Positions 8,452-17,487 are shown, counted from the first letter of the stretch. The stretch is DNA of 64,000 nt from Flavobacteriales bacterium (GCA_018335925.1 JAGXRF010000112.1:45026-109025), one strand, 5' to 3'. The notes: generated by a model not told the origin, from the sequence alone. Numbers and translations are program-made.

Positions 8452-8889
8452 TTACTTTTTTATGGAATAAACACCCCAACCGTCGTGTTGATAATCGGAA
8501 GGTTGGGCTGAACCTGTCTCATCTAACGCCCTCAAAAAATAGAGTAAATCATCCATTTCTGATTCGGAAAGAGTAAAACCGGGCATTTGCTTTACACCTG
8601 ATTGAATAATTCCTTTGAGATAAGCTTCGGAATACCCCGGTCGAGAAACAACATTGGTCAAATCAGGCCCCAAATAACCTCCTAAACCATAAATTTGATG
8701 GCAGGTGTGGCAATTGTGTTGTTGCCAAATCATTTTACCTCTAGCCCATTTATCAGCGTCGGTAAGTTGAATAGGAATTACTTTTCGAATGGGACGCATA
8801 TATACATAGCTGCTAAACATAACAAATAGAATGCAAAGCACCAGATATAAGTACTTTCGTTGCGGGAATTCGAATACATTCCTAAGCAT
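8452..8889 (-). CDS. norC: NorC-like membrane-anchored cytochrome c subunit
   Basis: 145 residues: one N-terminal membrane anchor (about 13-30), then a periplasmic cytochrome c domain with C60-H-T-C63-H64 and a methionine ligand M102 in KQMPGF. The sequence around YGLGGYLGPDLTNV is typical of NorC. It passes electrons to the NorB-like subunit encoded 4 bp downstream. Its start overlaps the end of nadB by 8 nt, so translation is probably coupled. Assignment as NorC is strong; the activity of the pair depends on the unusual NorB. Confidence 0.88.
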   Translation of the reverse strand: MLRNVFEFPQRKYLYLVLCILFVMFSSYVYMRPIRKVIPIQLTDADKWARGKMIWQQHNCHTCHQIYGLGGYLGPDLTNVVSRPGYSEAYLKGIIQSGVKQMPGFTLSESEMDDLLYFLRALDETGSAQPSDYQHDGWGVYSIKK

Positions 8890-10414
8890 ACTGATTTAGG
8901 TTATGTGGGTTTGCTTTTTCTTGAAAAAGAGCATGTTGCAAAATAACCATAGCTGTTAATATCATATTTTCCAATTCATAACTATGCTTACAGGGTAGAT
9001 AATATTCCATACACTCCAGCAAATCCTGATGAAGCTTCATGAGTGTGTCTACTACTGTTTGTTGTTCTTGCAGATTTCCGTTAAGAAGTTTATAGTTCAT
9101 TAATCGTTTTATTTCATTTTTAAAATGCCCCAATACTACCGGACAAATAACTGTTGAATTGAAATATATCTTCTTAGCAGATTTTTTTAATATAACCGAA
9201 GCTTGATGGATTTTTTGTTGTGAAATAACCTCTGCAATTTGATGAGCATAAACCAATGCCTCCAATAGCGAATTGGAAGCCAAACGATTGGATCCATGTA
9301 AGCCGGTTTGGGCACATTCCCCCAAGGCATATAAGTTTTGTAAAGAACTGCGACCGTATAGGTCAACTTTAATGCCCCCACATTGATAATGAGCGGCAGG
9401 AACAATAGGAATCAAGTCTTTCTGAGGCTGATACCCTGCCCGGTGCAATGTATTGCAAATGGTAGGAAAGTGATCTTGAAAGTCTTGAAAATCCAAATGT
9501 CTGAGATCCAGATAAACATGACCGCTAATCGTCTGAAGTATTTCTGAAAAAATGGCTTGTGATACGATATCCCTTGGAGCTAATTCTCCACGGATGTCAT
9601 GCTGAAACAAAAATCGTACTTGTTGTTCGTTTACCACATGAGCTCCATAACCTCTCAAAGCCTCAGAAATTAAAAAAAGATTACTCTTATTGGGTTCGAA
9701 TAAAGCGGTTGGGTGAAATTGAATATAATGCATATCCTTTAGATCAACACCTGCTTTCAAAGCCAGAGCAATACCGTCACCTGTGGCAGCCACAGGATTT
9801 GAAGTATGAGTAAACACCTGACCACAACCTCCGGTGGCCAAAACTATATGTGATGCATACCTTTGATGCAACTGATGACTGTTATCAATAAATGATAATC
9901 CGATAGCTTGTTCGTCCTCTTGATAGGATTTCAAAATCGATGTAACCAAAACATGGTCGATGATCTCAATTTGAGGAGATTGCTGAATACGCTCCCATAA
10001 AACGTCTTGAATGTGTTTTCCCGTTTTATCTTTGGCATGAACAATTCTCGGTTGGCTATGCCCTCCCTCCAAACCCAAGGCGATTGTCCCTTCACTTTGG
10101 GTATCAAATGTCACTCCCCATTTGATTAATTCCTGTATTCTGGCTGGAGCCTGACGAACCACCATATTTACGACATCTACATTGTTTAAATAATGTCCGG
10201 CCACCAGAGTGTCTTGTATGTGTTGTTCAAAACTATCTTGCAGTCGATCTATCACAGCCGCAATGCCTCCTTGGGCTAATGAAGTATTCGTCTCACAGGG
10301 ATGGCCTTTTGAGAGCATGACAATCTTAAAATATGGCCTTTTTTCAATCAGTTTTAACGCAAGAGTCATTCCTGCAATTCCGGTGCCGGCTATTAAAACA
10401 TCACAGTGCTGCAT
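8882..10414 (-). CDS. nadB: L-aspartate oxidase
   Basis: 510 residues. An N-terminal FAD-binding motif IAGTGIAGMT is followed by a fumarate reductase/succinate dehydrogenase-type flavoprotein fold with HGSNRLASNSLLEAL. It oxidises aspartate to iminoaspartate for NAD synthesis and can use fumarate in place of oxygen, which suits anaerobic growth. It lies 46 bp after nadA and overlaps norC by 8 nt, so NAD synthesis and NO reduction genes share a transcript here. Confidence 0.96.
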   Translation of the reverse strand: MQHCDVLIAGTGIAGMTLALKLIEKRPYFKIVMLSKGHPCETNTSLAQGGIAAVIDRLQDSFEQHIQDTLVAGHYLNNVDVVNMVVRQAPARIQELIKWGVTFDTQSEGTIALGLEGGHSQPRIVHAKDKTGKHIQDVLWERIQQSPQIEIIDHVLVTSILKSYQEDEQAIGLSFIDNSHQLHQRYASHIVLATGGCGQVFTHTSNPVAATGDGIALALKAGVDLKDMHYIQFHPTALFEPNKSNLFLISEALRGYGAHVVNEQQVRFLFQHDIRGELAPRDIVSQAIFSEILQTISGHVYLDLRHLDFQDFQDHFPTICNTLHRAGYQPQKDLIPIVPAAHYQCGGIKVDLYGRSSLQNLYALGECAQTGLHGSNRLASNSLLEALVYAHQIAEVISQQKIHQASVILKKSAKKIYFNSTVICPVVLGHFKNEIKRLMNYKLLNGNLQEQQTVVDTLMKLHQDLLECMEYYLPCKHSYELENMILTAMVILQHALFQEKANPHNLNQYA

Positions 10415-10460
10415 AGGTTCAATTTTAATTTTTATCTAAATCCCCATTTATAATCAGTTG

Positions 10461-11390
10461 TTAGGTGTTCTGTAGCATTTGTTCAATAGGAACTCTGGCT
10501 AAACGGGCAACTTCATCAGATAGACTTACCTCTGGACTTTCATGCAATAAACACTCATAGAGTTTTTTTAGGGTGTTAACTTTCATAAAAGCACATTCAC
10601 TACAAGCACAACTGTTATCCTCTTTTGACGGAGCAGGTATTAATATTTTATGAGGGACTTCTTGTTGCATACGATGCAAAATGCCATGCTCCGTAGCGAC
10701 AATAAAGCTAGAATTCGGTGAATTTTTTACATAGGTAATCAATGCAGAAGTTGACCCAATAAAATGGGCTACTTTTAAAATGGAGGTTTCAGACTCCGGA
10801 TGAGCTATAATTTCTGCCTGTGGATACTTTTGATATAAAGCAATCAACTTATTCAATGAAAAAGCTTCATGCACTACACAACTACCCTCCCATAATACCA
10901 TTTTTCTTCCGGTCACTTGCATCAAATAACGTCCCAGATTTTTATCAGGGGCAAATATGATGGGTTGTTCAACAGGAATAGATTGAATGACTTTTACCGC
11001 ATTTGAGGAAGTACATACATAATCACTCATGGTTTTTATCTCTGCACTACAATTGATATAGGTCACTACTTTATGATTGGGATGTTGGGCCTTAAAAGCA
11101 GCAAAAGAATCAGGCGGGCATCCGTCGGCGAGAGAACATCCGGCCTGGAGGTCAGGCACTAAAACTTTCTTGTCAGGGTTTAGTATTTTTGCCGTTTCAG
11201 CCATAAAATAAACTCCCGCAAAAACAATCATAGAAGCATTTGTTTCTGCTGCCTTTCGGGATAACTCGAGACTGTCTCCGACAAAATCAGCTACATCTTG
11301 TATATCAGGCGTCTGATAATAATGGGCTAAAATAACCGCGTTCTTCTCGGCTTTTAATTGTCTGATTTTTTCTTTATACTGTATATGCAT
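10461..11390 (-). CDS. nadA: Quinolinate synthase
   Basis: 309 residues. Condenses iminoaspartate with dihydroxyacetone phosphate to quinolinate, using a [4Fe-4S] cluster. The candidate ligand cysteines lie in [18 protein letters not shown] and CACSECAF. Repeated signature segments (LAHYYQ, PDLQAGC, HPES, ATEHG) support the call. It lies between the Rrf2-type regulator gene (43 bp upstream) and nadB (46 bp downstream). The exposed cluster of NadA enzymes is sensitive to oxygen and NO, which may explain the location beside norCB. Confidence 0.96.
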   Translation of the reverse strand: MHIQYKEKIRQLKAEKNAVILAHYYQTPDIQDVADFVGDSLELSRKAAETNASMIVFAGVYFMAETAKILNPDKKVLVPDLQAGCSLADGCPPDSFAAFKAQHPNHKVVTYINCSAEIKTMSDYVCTSSNAVKVIQSIPVEQPIIFAPDKNLGRYLMQVTGRKMVLWEGSCVVHEAFSLNKLIALYQKYPQAEIIAHPESETSILKVAHFIGSTSALITYVKNSPNSSFIVATEHGILHRMQQEVPHKILIPAPSKEDNSCACSECAFMKVNTLKKLYECLLHESPEVSLSDEVARLARVPIEQMLQNT

Positions 11391-11432
11391 GCTTTAAATA
11401 GGAGTTTTTTATCTTATTTGGTGTTAAATTTT

Positions 11433-11867
11433 TTAAATCTTTAGAAAAGTGTGTTTATCAACCACACCACAGACCAATTGTTCTAAGGAGGTATTGTGTA
11501 AAGCCTGTTTTAATTGTTCTCTAATAGGTTTATATTGATGATGAAACGGACAAGGTTTATCATCTGAACAGTCATGCAATCCCAAACTACAAGCATTAAA
11601 AATGGCATGACCGTCAATGCTTTTCACAATATCTGCCAGAGATATTTTTTGAAGCATATCGCGTGAAACAAAAAAGCCTCCACCATTTCCCTTATTAGAA
11701 AGTACAATTTGATCTTTAGCCAGTTTTTGTAAAATCTTGGCGGTAAAAGATTCCGGAGAATGTATTTTACGGGCTATTTCTCGCAAACTGATTCGATCTC
11801 CCGAAGCGGTTTCTGAGGCAATGATTAAGGTTGCTCTGATAGCATATTCGCAGGTCTTTGAAAACAT
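11433..11867 (-). CDS. Rrf2-family Fe-S regulator, NsrR-like
   Basis: 144 residues: an N-terminal winged helix (FSKTCEYAIRATLIIAS start, wing GNGGGFFV at 60-67) and three cysteines C93, C100 and C106, spaced as in NsrR and IscR (C-x6-C-x5-C). It heads the nadA-nadB-norC-norB operon. An NsrR-type role as an NO-sensing [Fe-S] repressor is the simplest reading; IscR-like Fe-S sensing is the alternative. Sequence alone cannot decide between them. Confidence 0.8.
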   Translation of the reverse strand: MFSKTCEYAIRATLIIASETASGDRISLREIARKIHSPESFTAKILQKLAKDQIVLSNKGNGGGFFVSRDMLQKISLADIVKSIDGHAIFNACSLGLHDCSDDKPCPFHHQYKPIREQLKQALHNTSLEQLVCGVVDKHTFLKI

Positions 11868-11879
11868 GATTTTTTATTT

Positions 11880-11887
11880 CAAAGATA
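11880..11887 (-). promoter_or_regulatory. -7 box of the rrf2-nadAB-norCB operon
   Basis: TATCTTTG on the minus strand is a perfect TAnnTTTG match 13 nt before the regulator start. No TGAC-N4-GTCA dyad is at the usual distance. The dyad at 11949-11960 is centred 67.5 bp upstream and might act from afar. Confidence 0.5.
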
Positions 11888-11948
11888 ACTTCTTTGACTT
11901 ATATTGTGTTTAGTTGACAAAATTAATCTCAATACAAATTTCAAAACA

Positions 11949-11991
11949 TGATTATAATCATATTTGATTTGTGATGGTTTGTGGATTTTTG
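11949..11991 (+). promoter_or_regulatory. FNR-like operator and -7-like box for the PLP decarboxylase
   Basis: TGATTATAATCA (11949-11960) is the core of a perfect 14-bp palindrome (11948-11961). Its centre is 29.5 bp before GATTTTTG (11984-11991), one mismatch from TAnnTTTG. ATG 12009 follows 17 nt later. The same spacing occurs at five other promoters. Confidence 0.6.
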
Positions 11992-12008
11992 CAAAAAATA
12001 TTCACCCC

Positions 12009-13253
12009 ATGACGAACTGGAGAAAACTGAGCAAAGATGAGCAAATTCTGAGGGTTCAGAAAGCTTTGAAGAAAAACGTTAACTTTTCTAATGATGCTAC
12101 ATTGGGCTACCCGGCCTCTAAACTTGATGGGAAAGTTTTTTATAGCGATGCTCCCTTTCTCACAGATGCTCCTGTATTAACAACCTTTGTCTCAAATCCA
12201 AATCACATCGGATGTCATACAACCGGTATCTCAGAATCTGCATTTGAAGGAACTCATGCCATGGAACGAGAGGCGTTAGACCTAATAGCTATTGAGATTT
12301 TTAAGGCAGAGCCGGGTAAATATGATGGTTATATTGCTTCCGGTGGTACTGAGGCCAACATTCAAGCCATGTGGATGTATCGAAATTATTTTCAAAAAAC
12401 TCATAACGCAAAAGTTGAAGAGATCGCCCTGTTAGCTTCTGAAGACACTCATTATTCTATTGCCAAAGGTGCCAACCTGCTCATGCTAGATCTTATTAAA
12501 GTGCCTGTTGAAAAGTATAGCAGAGCCATTGAGATTTCCAATTTAGATAAGCTAATAGCACTGGCCGTAAATCAAGGGAAAAAATATATCATAGTCTTTT
12601 GTAATATGGGAACCACTATGTTTGGCTCTGTTGATGACCCCCAAGTGTATGTGGATGTCCTGGAACGCTATCCGCTGTCATTTAAAATGCATGTCGATGC
12701 GGCTTACGGTGGTTTTATTTATCCGTTTTTGACTCCTGATAACAAATTAGATTTCAGAAACCCTTATATCCATTCCATAACGGTTGATGCACATAAAATG
12801 CTGCAAGCTCCTTATGGAACGGGAATTTTTCTCTGTCGAAAAGGTTGGATTGAATACGTGTTGACCCCCGAAGCTTCTTATGTACAAGGCATGGACATTA
12901 CCCTATGTGGAAGTCGTTCCGGAGCCAATGCCGTAGCCGTTTGGATGATACTCACGACCTATGGAGCCAATGGATGGTTTGAAAAAATAAAAGTGCTCCA
13001 GATGAGAACCGACTGGTTTTGTCATCAATTAGATCTACTACATGTTACTTACTTCAGAGAACCATATATGAATATTGTTACCCTAAAGGCTTCTCATATC
13101 CCGAAATCATTGGCCAAAAAATTTCACCTGGTTCCTGAAAAACACGAAACGGAAAATGACTGGTATAAAATCGTGATAATGGAACATGTTGAAGTGGAAC
13201 ATCTAAATTCTTTTTTAACAGAATTGAAAGCAGTTCGTAGCATCACCGCATAA
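12009..13253 (+). CDS. PLP-dependent group II amino-acid decarboxylase
   Basis: 414 residues from ATG 12009. I prefer this start because an upstream in-frame start near 11964 would overlap the promoter. The fold is the aspartate-aminotransferase type: HVDAAYGGF carries the PLP-binding Asp, and K263 in SITVDAHKMLQAPYGTG is the Schiff-base lysine. SGGTEANIQA binds the phosphate. The substrate (aspartate, glutamate or an aromatic amino acid) cannot be read from the sequence. An FNR-like promoter suggests use at low oxygen, for example for acid balance or a cofactor precursor. Its 3' end overlaps nrdG tail-to-tail by 11 bp. Confidence 0.88.
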   Translation: MTNWRKLSKDEQILRVQKALKKNVNFSNDATLGYPASKLDGKVFYSDAPFLTDAPVLTTFVSNPNHIGCHTTGISESAFEGTHAMEREALDLIAIEIFKAEPGKYDGYIASGGTEANIQAMWMYRNYFQKTHNAKVEEIALLASEDTHYSIAKGANLLMLDLIKVPVEKYSRAIEISNLDKLIALAVNQGKKYIIVFCNMGTTMFGSVDDPQVYVDVLERYPLSFKMHVDAAYGGFIYPFLTPDNKLDFRNPYIHSITVDAHKMLQAPYGTGIFLCRKGWIEYVLTPEASYVQGMDITLCGSRSGANAVAVWMILTTYGANGWFEKIKVLQMRTDWFCHQLDLLHVTYFREPYMNIVTLKASHIPKSLAKKFHLVPEKHETENDWYKIVIMEHVEVEHLNSFLTELKAVRSITA

Positions 13254-13920
13254 CGAGCTGAATAGCTTTGGTGGAAAGACCTGAATAATCTCTGTTTACG
13301 GAATGAGGTAATTCAGTGAGTGTTTTGACTCCATTTCTAAAAGATTGAATGTAATAATTTCCGGAATACCCGTGTCGTTCAAGGACTTGAATTTGTTGTT
13401 TCAAATCTTTGTCATCCAATAAATTGGAGTGCACCGTTGTTCGAACTTCAAAAGGAATGCGAGTTTCTTGTAATAGATTCAAACATGCTAAAAAGGAATG
13501 ATAGAAATCAGCCCGGGTTATCCATTGGGTTTTTTGTAAGGGAGCTTTGAAATCTAAAGCTACATAATCTACCAAGCCCACTTCAATCAATTGTTTTAAC
13601 CGAATGGGCATACTTCCATTGGTATCAATTTTAATCAAATATCCCATCGCTTTGAGCTCTCTCATCAATGGAATAACATCAGGATAAAGCAAACACTCTC
13701 CCCCACTCAACACAACTCCATCCAAGAGATGTTTTCTACTTTTTAAAAAGAAATTGATTTCGGAAAGGCTATACTTTCCCTTTCCGAAAACAATCTCCGG
13801 ATTATAACAATAAGAACATTTCATATTACAACCGGCAAACCATAGAATACAGGCCGGATGGTTAGGATAATCCAATAAGGTAAACGGTGTAATACTGTGA
13901 ACTAATTTCTTATTGTGCAT
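13243..13920 (-). CDS. nrdG: Anaerobic ribonucleotide reductase-activating radical SAM protein
   Basis: 225 residues from ATG 13920. A radical SAM motif C31-NMK-C35-SY-C38 binds the [4Fe-4S] cluster that cleaves S-adenosylmethionine, producing the glycyl radical on NrdD. GGECLL and DTNG are typical downstream motifs. A longer open frame to 13980 exists, but ATG 13920 overlaps the stop of the small glycyl-radical gene, which suits coupled translation. It forms one operon with nrdD and the small gene. Confidence 0.93.
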   Translation of the reverse strand: MHNKKLVHSITPFTLLDYPNHPACILWFAGCNMKCSYCYNPEIVFGKGKYSLSEINFFLKSRKHLLDGVVLSGGECLLYPDVIPLMRELKAMGYLIKIDTNGSMPIRLKQLIEVGLVDYVALDFKAPLQKTQWITRADFYHSFLACLNLLQETRIPFEVRTTVHSNLLDDKDLKQQIQVLERHGYSGNYYIQSFRNGVKTLTELPHSVNRDYSGLSTKAIQLVMR

Positions 13921-14077
13921 TTTCTTGAAAATGGGTTCGCTGGCGGTGCTCCCCTTTTTTACCAATATTAAAACTTTCAACCGGACGGTGATATCCCATC
14001 ACACGAGTGTAAACCAAACACTTGGTTCGTTTTTCATTGAGCAATTCTACTTTTTGATTACAGGTTTGTGTTTTCAT
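13910..14077 (-). CDS. Separate glycyl-radical segment of NrdD (55 residues)
   Basis: The reading frame from ATG 14077 to the stop at 13910 encodes CLVYTRVMGYHRPVESFN, the RVxGY glycyl-radical loop normally found at the C-terminus of NrdD, followed by a basic tail. The expected radical glycine is G28. The main nrdD frame ends at 14058 just after its zinc-binding CPKCDE without this loop. The two frames overlap by 20 nt, with the small one in the +1 frame. Its stop overlaps the nrdG start. Either two polypeptides associate or ribosomes shift frame; a sequencing error is a third possibility. Confidence 0.82.
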   Translation of the reverse strand: MKTQTCNQKVELLNEKRTKCLVYTRVMGYHRPVESFNIGKKGEHRQRTHFQENAQ

Positions 14078-16175
14078 ATGCATCTGTTTTTAAGGTTTTT
14101 AATAAAGCTTCATCACATTTCGGACAATATTCGTGTTCCCCGTTTAAGTAACCATGAACAGGACAAACACTAAATACTGGGGTAACAGTGATATAAGGTA
14201 ATTTAAAATGTGTAATCACTTTTTTTACAAAATTCCGACAGGCCTCCGGACTGCTGATACGTTCGTTCATATAAAGATGGAGTACCGTTCCACCAGTATA
14301 TTTACACTGTAAATCGTCTTGCATCATCAGGGCTTCAAATGGATCTTCTGTATAATCTACGGGAAGTTGCGAACTGTTTGTATAATAACGATTTTCATCC
14401 ATTCCGGCCTGCAAGATATCCGGATATCGTTTGTAATCTTCTTTGGCAAACCGATAGGTTGTACCTTCTGCCGGAGTGGCTTCGAGGTTATATAAATTTC
14501 CGGTTTGCTCTTGATATGAAACCATTCGCTCTCTTATGTAGTCTAACATCTCAGAAGCCATTTGTGTACCAAATTCAGAAGTAATGTCGCATTGACCTTG
14601 GGTAAAATTGAGAATCATTTCATTCATCCCGTTAACTCCAATAGTTGAAAAGTGGTTTCGGAAATGAGGTAAATACCTTTTGGTATATGGGTAAAGTCCT
14701 CGGTCATACATTTCCTGTATAAAAACACGTTTTTTTTCTAAAGTAGACTTAGAAAGCTCCATCAATTGATCTAATCTATCATACAATCCGGCTTTATTGT
14801 TTTGATACAAATATCCCAACCTTGCCATGTTGAGTGTTACCACGCCTATACTTCCGGTCATTTCGGCACTGCCAAATAAACCATTTCCTCGTTTAAGCAA
14901 TTCTCTGAGATCGAGTTGTAAACGACAACACATACTTCGCACTGCATTGGGTTTGTAAGCCAACGGATTTTCAACTCGATTTCCATCAACATCTAAGATA
15001 TATTGGCTACCGATGAAATTTTGAAAATAAGATGATCCGATTTTTGCCGTATTTTCAAATAGCAAATCGGTGTTTTCTCCATACCAATCAAAGTCTTCTG
15101 TAATATTAACGGTTGGAATCGGAAAAGTAAAGGGTTGTCCGTTGGCATCTCCTTCGGTCATCACGGTATAATAAGCTTTATTGATCCAATTCATTTCTTG
15201 TTGAAAGTGCTCATACCGTAACGATTCAGGGTGATCTACTCCCCTTTCTGCAATTTTTTGAAGCAATTGTGCTGAGTGTTCTCCCGAAAAAAGATGTTGT
15301 TCTCCACGCATAGGAGATTGATGTTTTAAATCATTAGGCACCACCCAATCTAAAGTGATATTAGTAAAAGGAGACTGTCCCCAGCGAGCAGGCACATTTA
15401 AATTATACACAAAACTTCTGATAGCTTTGACCACCTCTTCAAAACTTAACTGGTCTTTAAAAACATAAGGTGCATGATAGGTATCAAATGAACTAAAAGC
15501 CTGAGCTCCTGCCCACTCACTTTGTAAAATACCTAAAAAATTAGCCATTTGCCCCAATGCTTCCCGAAAATGATTAGGAGGTCGACTTTCTACCCTGCCT
15601 CTTACCCCATTAAAACCTTCGTTTAATAAAACCCGTAAGCTCCACCCAGCACAATATCCAGTCAAACAGTCCAAATCATGAATGTGGATGTCGCCATTAC
15701 GGTGGGCATAGCCTTCTTCTTTGGAATACACTTGATCCAACCAATAATTTGCAATGATTTTACCTGCCACATTATTCACCAATCCTGCATTGGAATAGGA
15801 AGTATTGGCATTAGCATTTATCCTCCAGTCGGTTTGAGAAACATATTCTTCGATAGTTTGTGTACTATCTACATAAGTAGTGTCTTCGTTTAACCCCAAC
15901 ACATGTTCACGCTGCATTTTACGTGTATGACGATACAACATAAATGATTTCATTATTGCAAAATACCCCAAATCAAATAATGTTTTTTCAATGACATCTT
16001 GTATCTCTTCCACAGCCCAAGTTTCTTTTTCGTGCAAAGCTTTTAAGACAGTTTTAAAAACTTGAATGGAATACGGTTGAGACTGACTCATAAAAGCCTT
16101 TTCAAGGGCTTGTTCGATTTTATAAGGTTCAAAAGGTCGATACGCTCCATTGCGTTTGATAACATATTTTTCCAT
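14058..16175 (-). CDS. nrdD: Anaerobic ribonucleoside-triphosphate reductase, main part
   Basis: 705 residues. An N-terminal ATP cone (YVIKRNGAYRPFEPYKIEQAL) for allosteric control is followed by the ten-stranded barrel and a C-terminal zinc site C671-PV-H674...C684-PK-C687. It makes deoxynucleotides without oxygen, using formate as reductant in this family. The protein ends 18 residues after C687, before the glycyl-radical loop, which is encoded by the overlapping small gene. A TAATTTTG -7 box lies 29 nt upstream. I found no FNR-like dyad at the expected place. Confidence 0.95.
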   Translation of the reverse strand: MEKYVIKRNGAYRPFEPYKIEQALEKAFMSQSQPYSIQVFKTVLKALHEKETWAVEEIQDVIEKTLFDLGYFAIMKSFMLYRHTRKMQREHVLGLNEDTTYVDSTQTIEEYVSQTDWRINANANTSYSNAGLVNNVAGKIIANYWLDQVYSKEEGYAHRNGDIHIHDLDCLTGYCAGWSLRVLLNEGFNGVRGRVESRPPNHFREALGQMANFLGILQSEWAGAQAFSSFDTYHAPYVFKDQLSFEEVVKAIRSFVYNLNVPARWGQSPFTNITLDWVVPNDLKHQSPMRGEQHLFSGEHSAQLLQKIAERGVDHPESLRYEHFQQEMNWINKAYYTVMTEGDANGQPFTFPIPTVNITEDFDWYGENTDLLFENTAKIGSSYFQNFIGSQYILDVDGNRVENPLAYKPNAVRSMCCRLQLDLRELLKRGNGLFGSAEMTGSIGVVTLNMARLGYLYQNNKAGLYDRLDQLMELSKSTLEKKRVFIQEMYDRGLYPYTKRYLPHFRNHFSTIGVNGMNEMILNFTQGQCDITSEFGTQMASEMLDYIRERMVSYQEQTGNLYNLEATPAEGTTYRFAKEDYKRYPDILQAGMDENRYYTNSSQLPVDYTEDPFEALMMQDDLQCKYTGGTVLHLYMNERISSPEACRNFVKKVITHFKLPYITVTPVFSVCPVHGYLNGEHEYCPKCDEALLKTLKTDAYENTNL

Positions 16176-16204
16176 AATTGAATAATTTGTAAGGATGATA
16201 TGTA

Positions 16205-16212
16205 CAAAATTA
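16205..16212 (-). promoter_or_regulatory. -7 box of the nrdD operon
   Basis: TAATTTTG on the minus strand is a perfect match to TAnnTTTG, 29 nt before the nrdD start. Confidence 0.45.
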
Positions 16213-16746
16213 AACTTAATAAGACTTTTTTATCCAGTTTTAAAATATAATAATCAACATTTTAAAAAATTATATGTTAATAAAATAGAAGAATTATGAT
16301 AACAGTGTTTTTGTATTTCAACAAAATATTTTCATCTTGATCAGAGATCCATCAAAATATCAAATAATCGGATTGCCTTTTTAAATTTCAAATGCTTTGT
16401 GAAATACTGTCATGATCACTTTTTATTTGAACAATGATCAATCTTTTCAATAAATTACTTTGGTTAGTTAATAGCCATGTTATTAGACTGTAAACATTTT
16501 ACAATTATAATTCAAAAAATAACAGAAAAATTGAAACTTCGTAAGATAAACAGGCAGATATTCAACGTGAAGTTACGTTGACTATATTGTAAAAGTTATT
16601 AAAATTTTACCCCAAATGATAAATCTTTTGAACCAAATTTAATTAAAGTGGCAGTTAAGCACTTGAAATATTAGTTTTGTATTAATACAAACAACGTGCA
16701 AACATTTGGAATAAATTAATGCAGAATAATTCTTTATTGGTGCACC
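16213..16746. other. AT-rich intergenic region, no gene seen
   Basis: This stretch separates the nrdD operon promoter from the tRNA cluster terminator. It has no convincing reading frame. It contains several GATC/TGATCA words near 16340-16442, but none forms the FNR-like dyad at the right distance from nrdD. Upstream control elements of nrdD may lie here. Confidence 0.5.
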
Positions 16747-16776
16747 TAAAAAACAAAAAACCCTCTATTTGAGGGC
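16747..16776 (-). terminator. Terminator of the tRNA cluster
   Basis: On the minus strand GCCCTC pairs with GAGGG around a short loop, followed by TTTTTTGTTTTTT. It lies about 110 bp downstream of tRNA-Arg. Confidence 0.75.
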
Positions 16777-16884
16777 TTATCTGTGAGCAATATAGATTTA
16801 AAGTCAAAGGAAATTCTAGATTTTCTAGAAAATTTATTTTGAAATTTAATCTAATTTAAACCAAAATTGTTTTTTGGTTCTACA

Positions 16885-16961
16885 TGGTGATCGCGATAGG
16901 ATTCGAACCTATGACCTACTGCTTAGAAGGCAGTTGCTCTATCCAGCTGAGCTACGCGACC
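16885..16961 (-). tRNA. tRNA-Arg (anticodon TCT), CCA encoded
   Basis: The complement starts GGTCGCGTAGCTCAGCTGG. The anticodon stem-loop CTGCCTTCTAAGCAG gives TCT. The T-loop GGTTCGAATCC is present. The acceptor stem is followed by A and an encoded CCA. Confidence 0.95.
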
Positions 16962-17019
16962 TTAGTTTGCAAAAAAAAATCAACAACAAAAACCATTAGA
17001 TGAATTATGATGTTGATTG

Positions 17020-17094
17020 TCGGGGTGGCAGGATTCGAACCTGCGGCCTCCTGCTCCCAAAGCAGGCGCGATAACCGGGCTACGCTACACCCCG
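17020..17094 (-). tRNA. tRNA-Pro (anticodon TGG)
   Basis: The complement begins CGGGGTGTAGCGTAGCC. The anticodon stem-loop CTGCTTTGGGAGCAG gives TGG. The T-loop GGTTCGAATCC and a closing CACCCCG are present. CCA is not encoded. Confidence 0.95.
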
Positions 17095-17105
17095 AAAATT
17101 ATGTG

Positions 17106-17189
17106 CGGAGAGACAGGGATTCGAACCCTGGCATCGGTTACCCGATGACAGATTAGCAATCTGCTCCGTTACCACTCCGGCACCTCTCC
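17106..17189 (-). tRNA. tRNA-Ser (anticodon GCT)
   Basis: The complement begins GGAGAGGTGCCGGAGTGG. The anticodon stem-loop CAGATTGCTAATCTG gives GCT. A long variable arm (CATCGGGTAACCGATG) is typical of tRNA-Ser. It is probably cotranscribed with the Pro and Arg tRNAs. Confidence 0.95.
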
Positions 17190-17487
17190 TATGAAATAAA
17201 GTAAAGAACTTGTATTTTTGAGACTGCAAATTTATACGAATCCTAGTCACATTACAAACTTTTACCCTACTTTTTTTTGAAAATTGTTTAACTTTTTTTC
17301 AATGATTTCATTATCAAAAGCCTAGACATCATTAATTTTAAAATTAAAAGAAATTACAACTCTCTTTAACAAACTCTATATTCTACTAACATGTACTTTT
17401 GAATTGCAAAAGTTTTGAAAAATAACCAAAAAAAGGTCTGTTTTTTGTAAATTCGCAAAAAATATAAACGTTTTATTTACAAACCTC

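Noticed and set aside
11944..11965. Palindrome as an operator of the Rrf2 regulator
   Set aside because: The core and spacing match the FNR-like class better. Rrf2 binding is not excluded but has no positive support.
11964..12008. Upstream start of the PLP decarboxylase
   Set aside because: It would begin inside the palindrome and run through the -7-like box; ATG 12009 fits the family and the promoter spacing.
13921..13980. Longer N-terminus of NrdG
   Set aside because: This DNA encodes the end of the small glycyl-radical protein in another frame, and ATG 13920 gives a normal NrdG start.
16330..16445. TGATCA and GATC words as an FNR site for nrdD
   Set aside because: None has the TGA(C/T)-N4-(G/A)TCA form, and nothing lies 29-31 bp before the -7 box at 16212.
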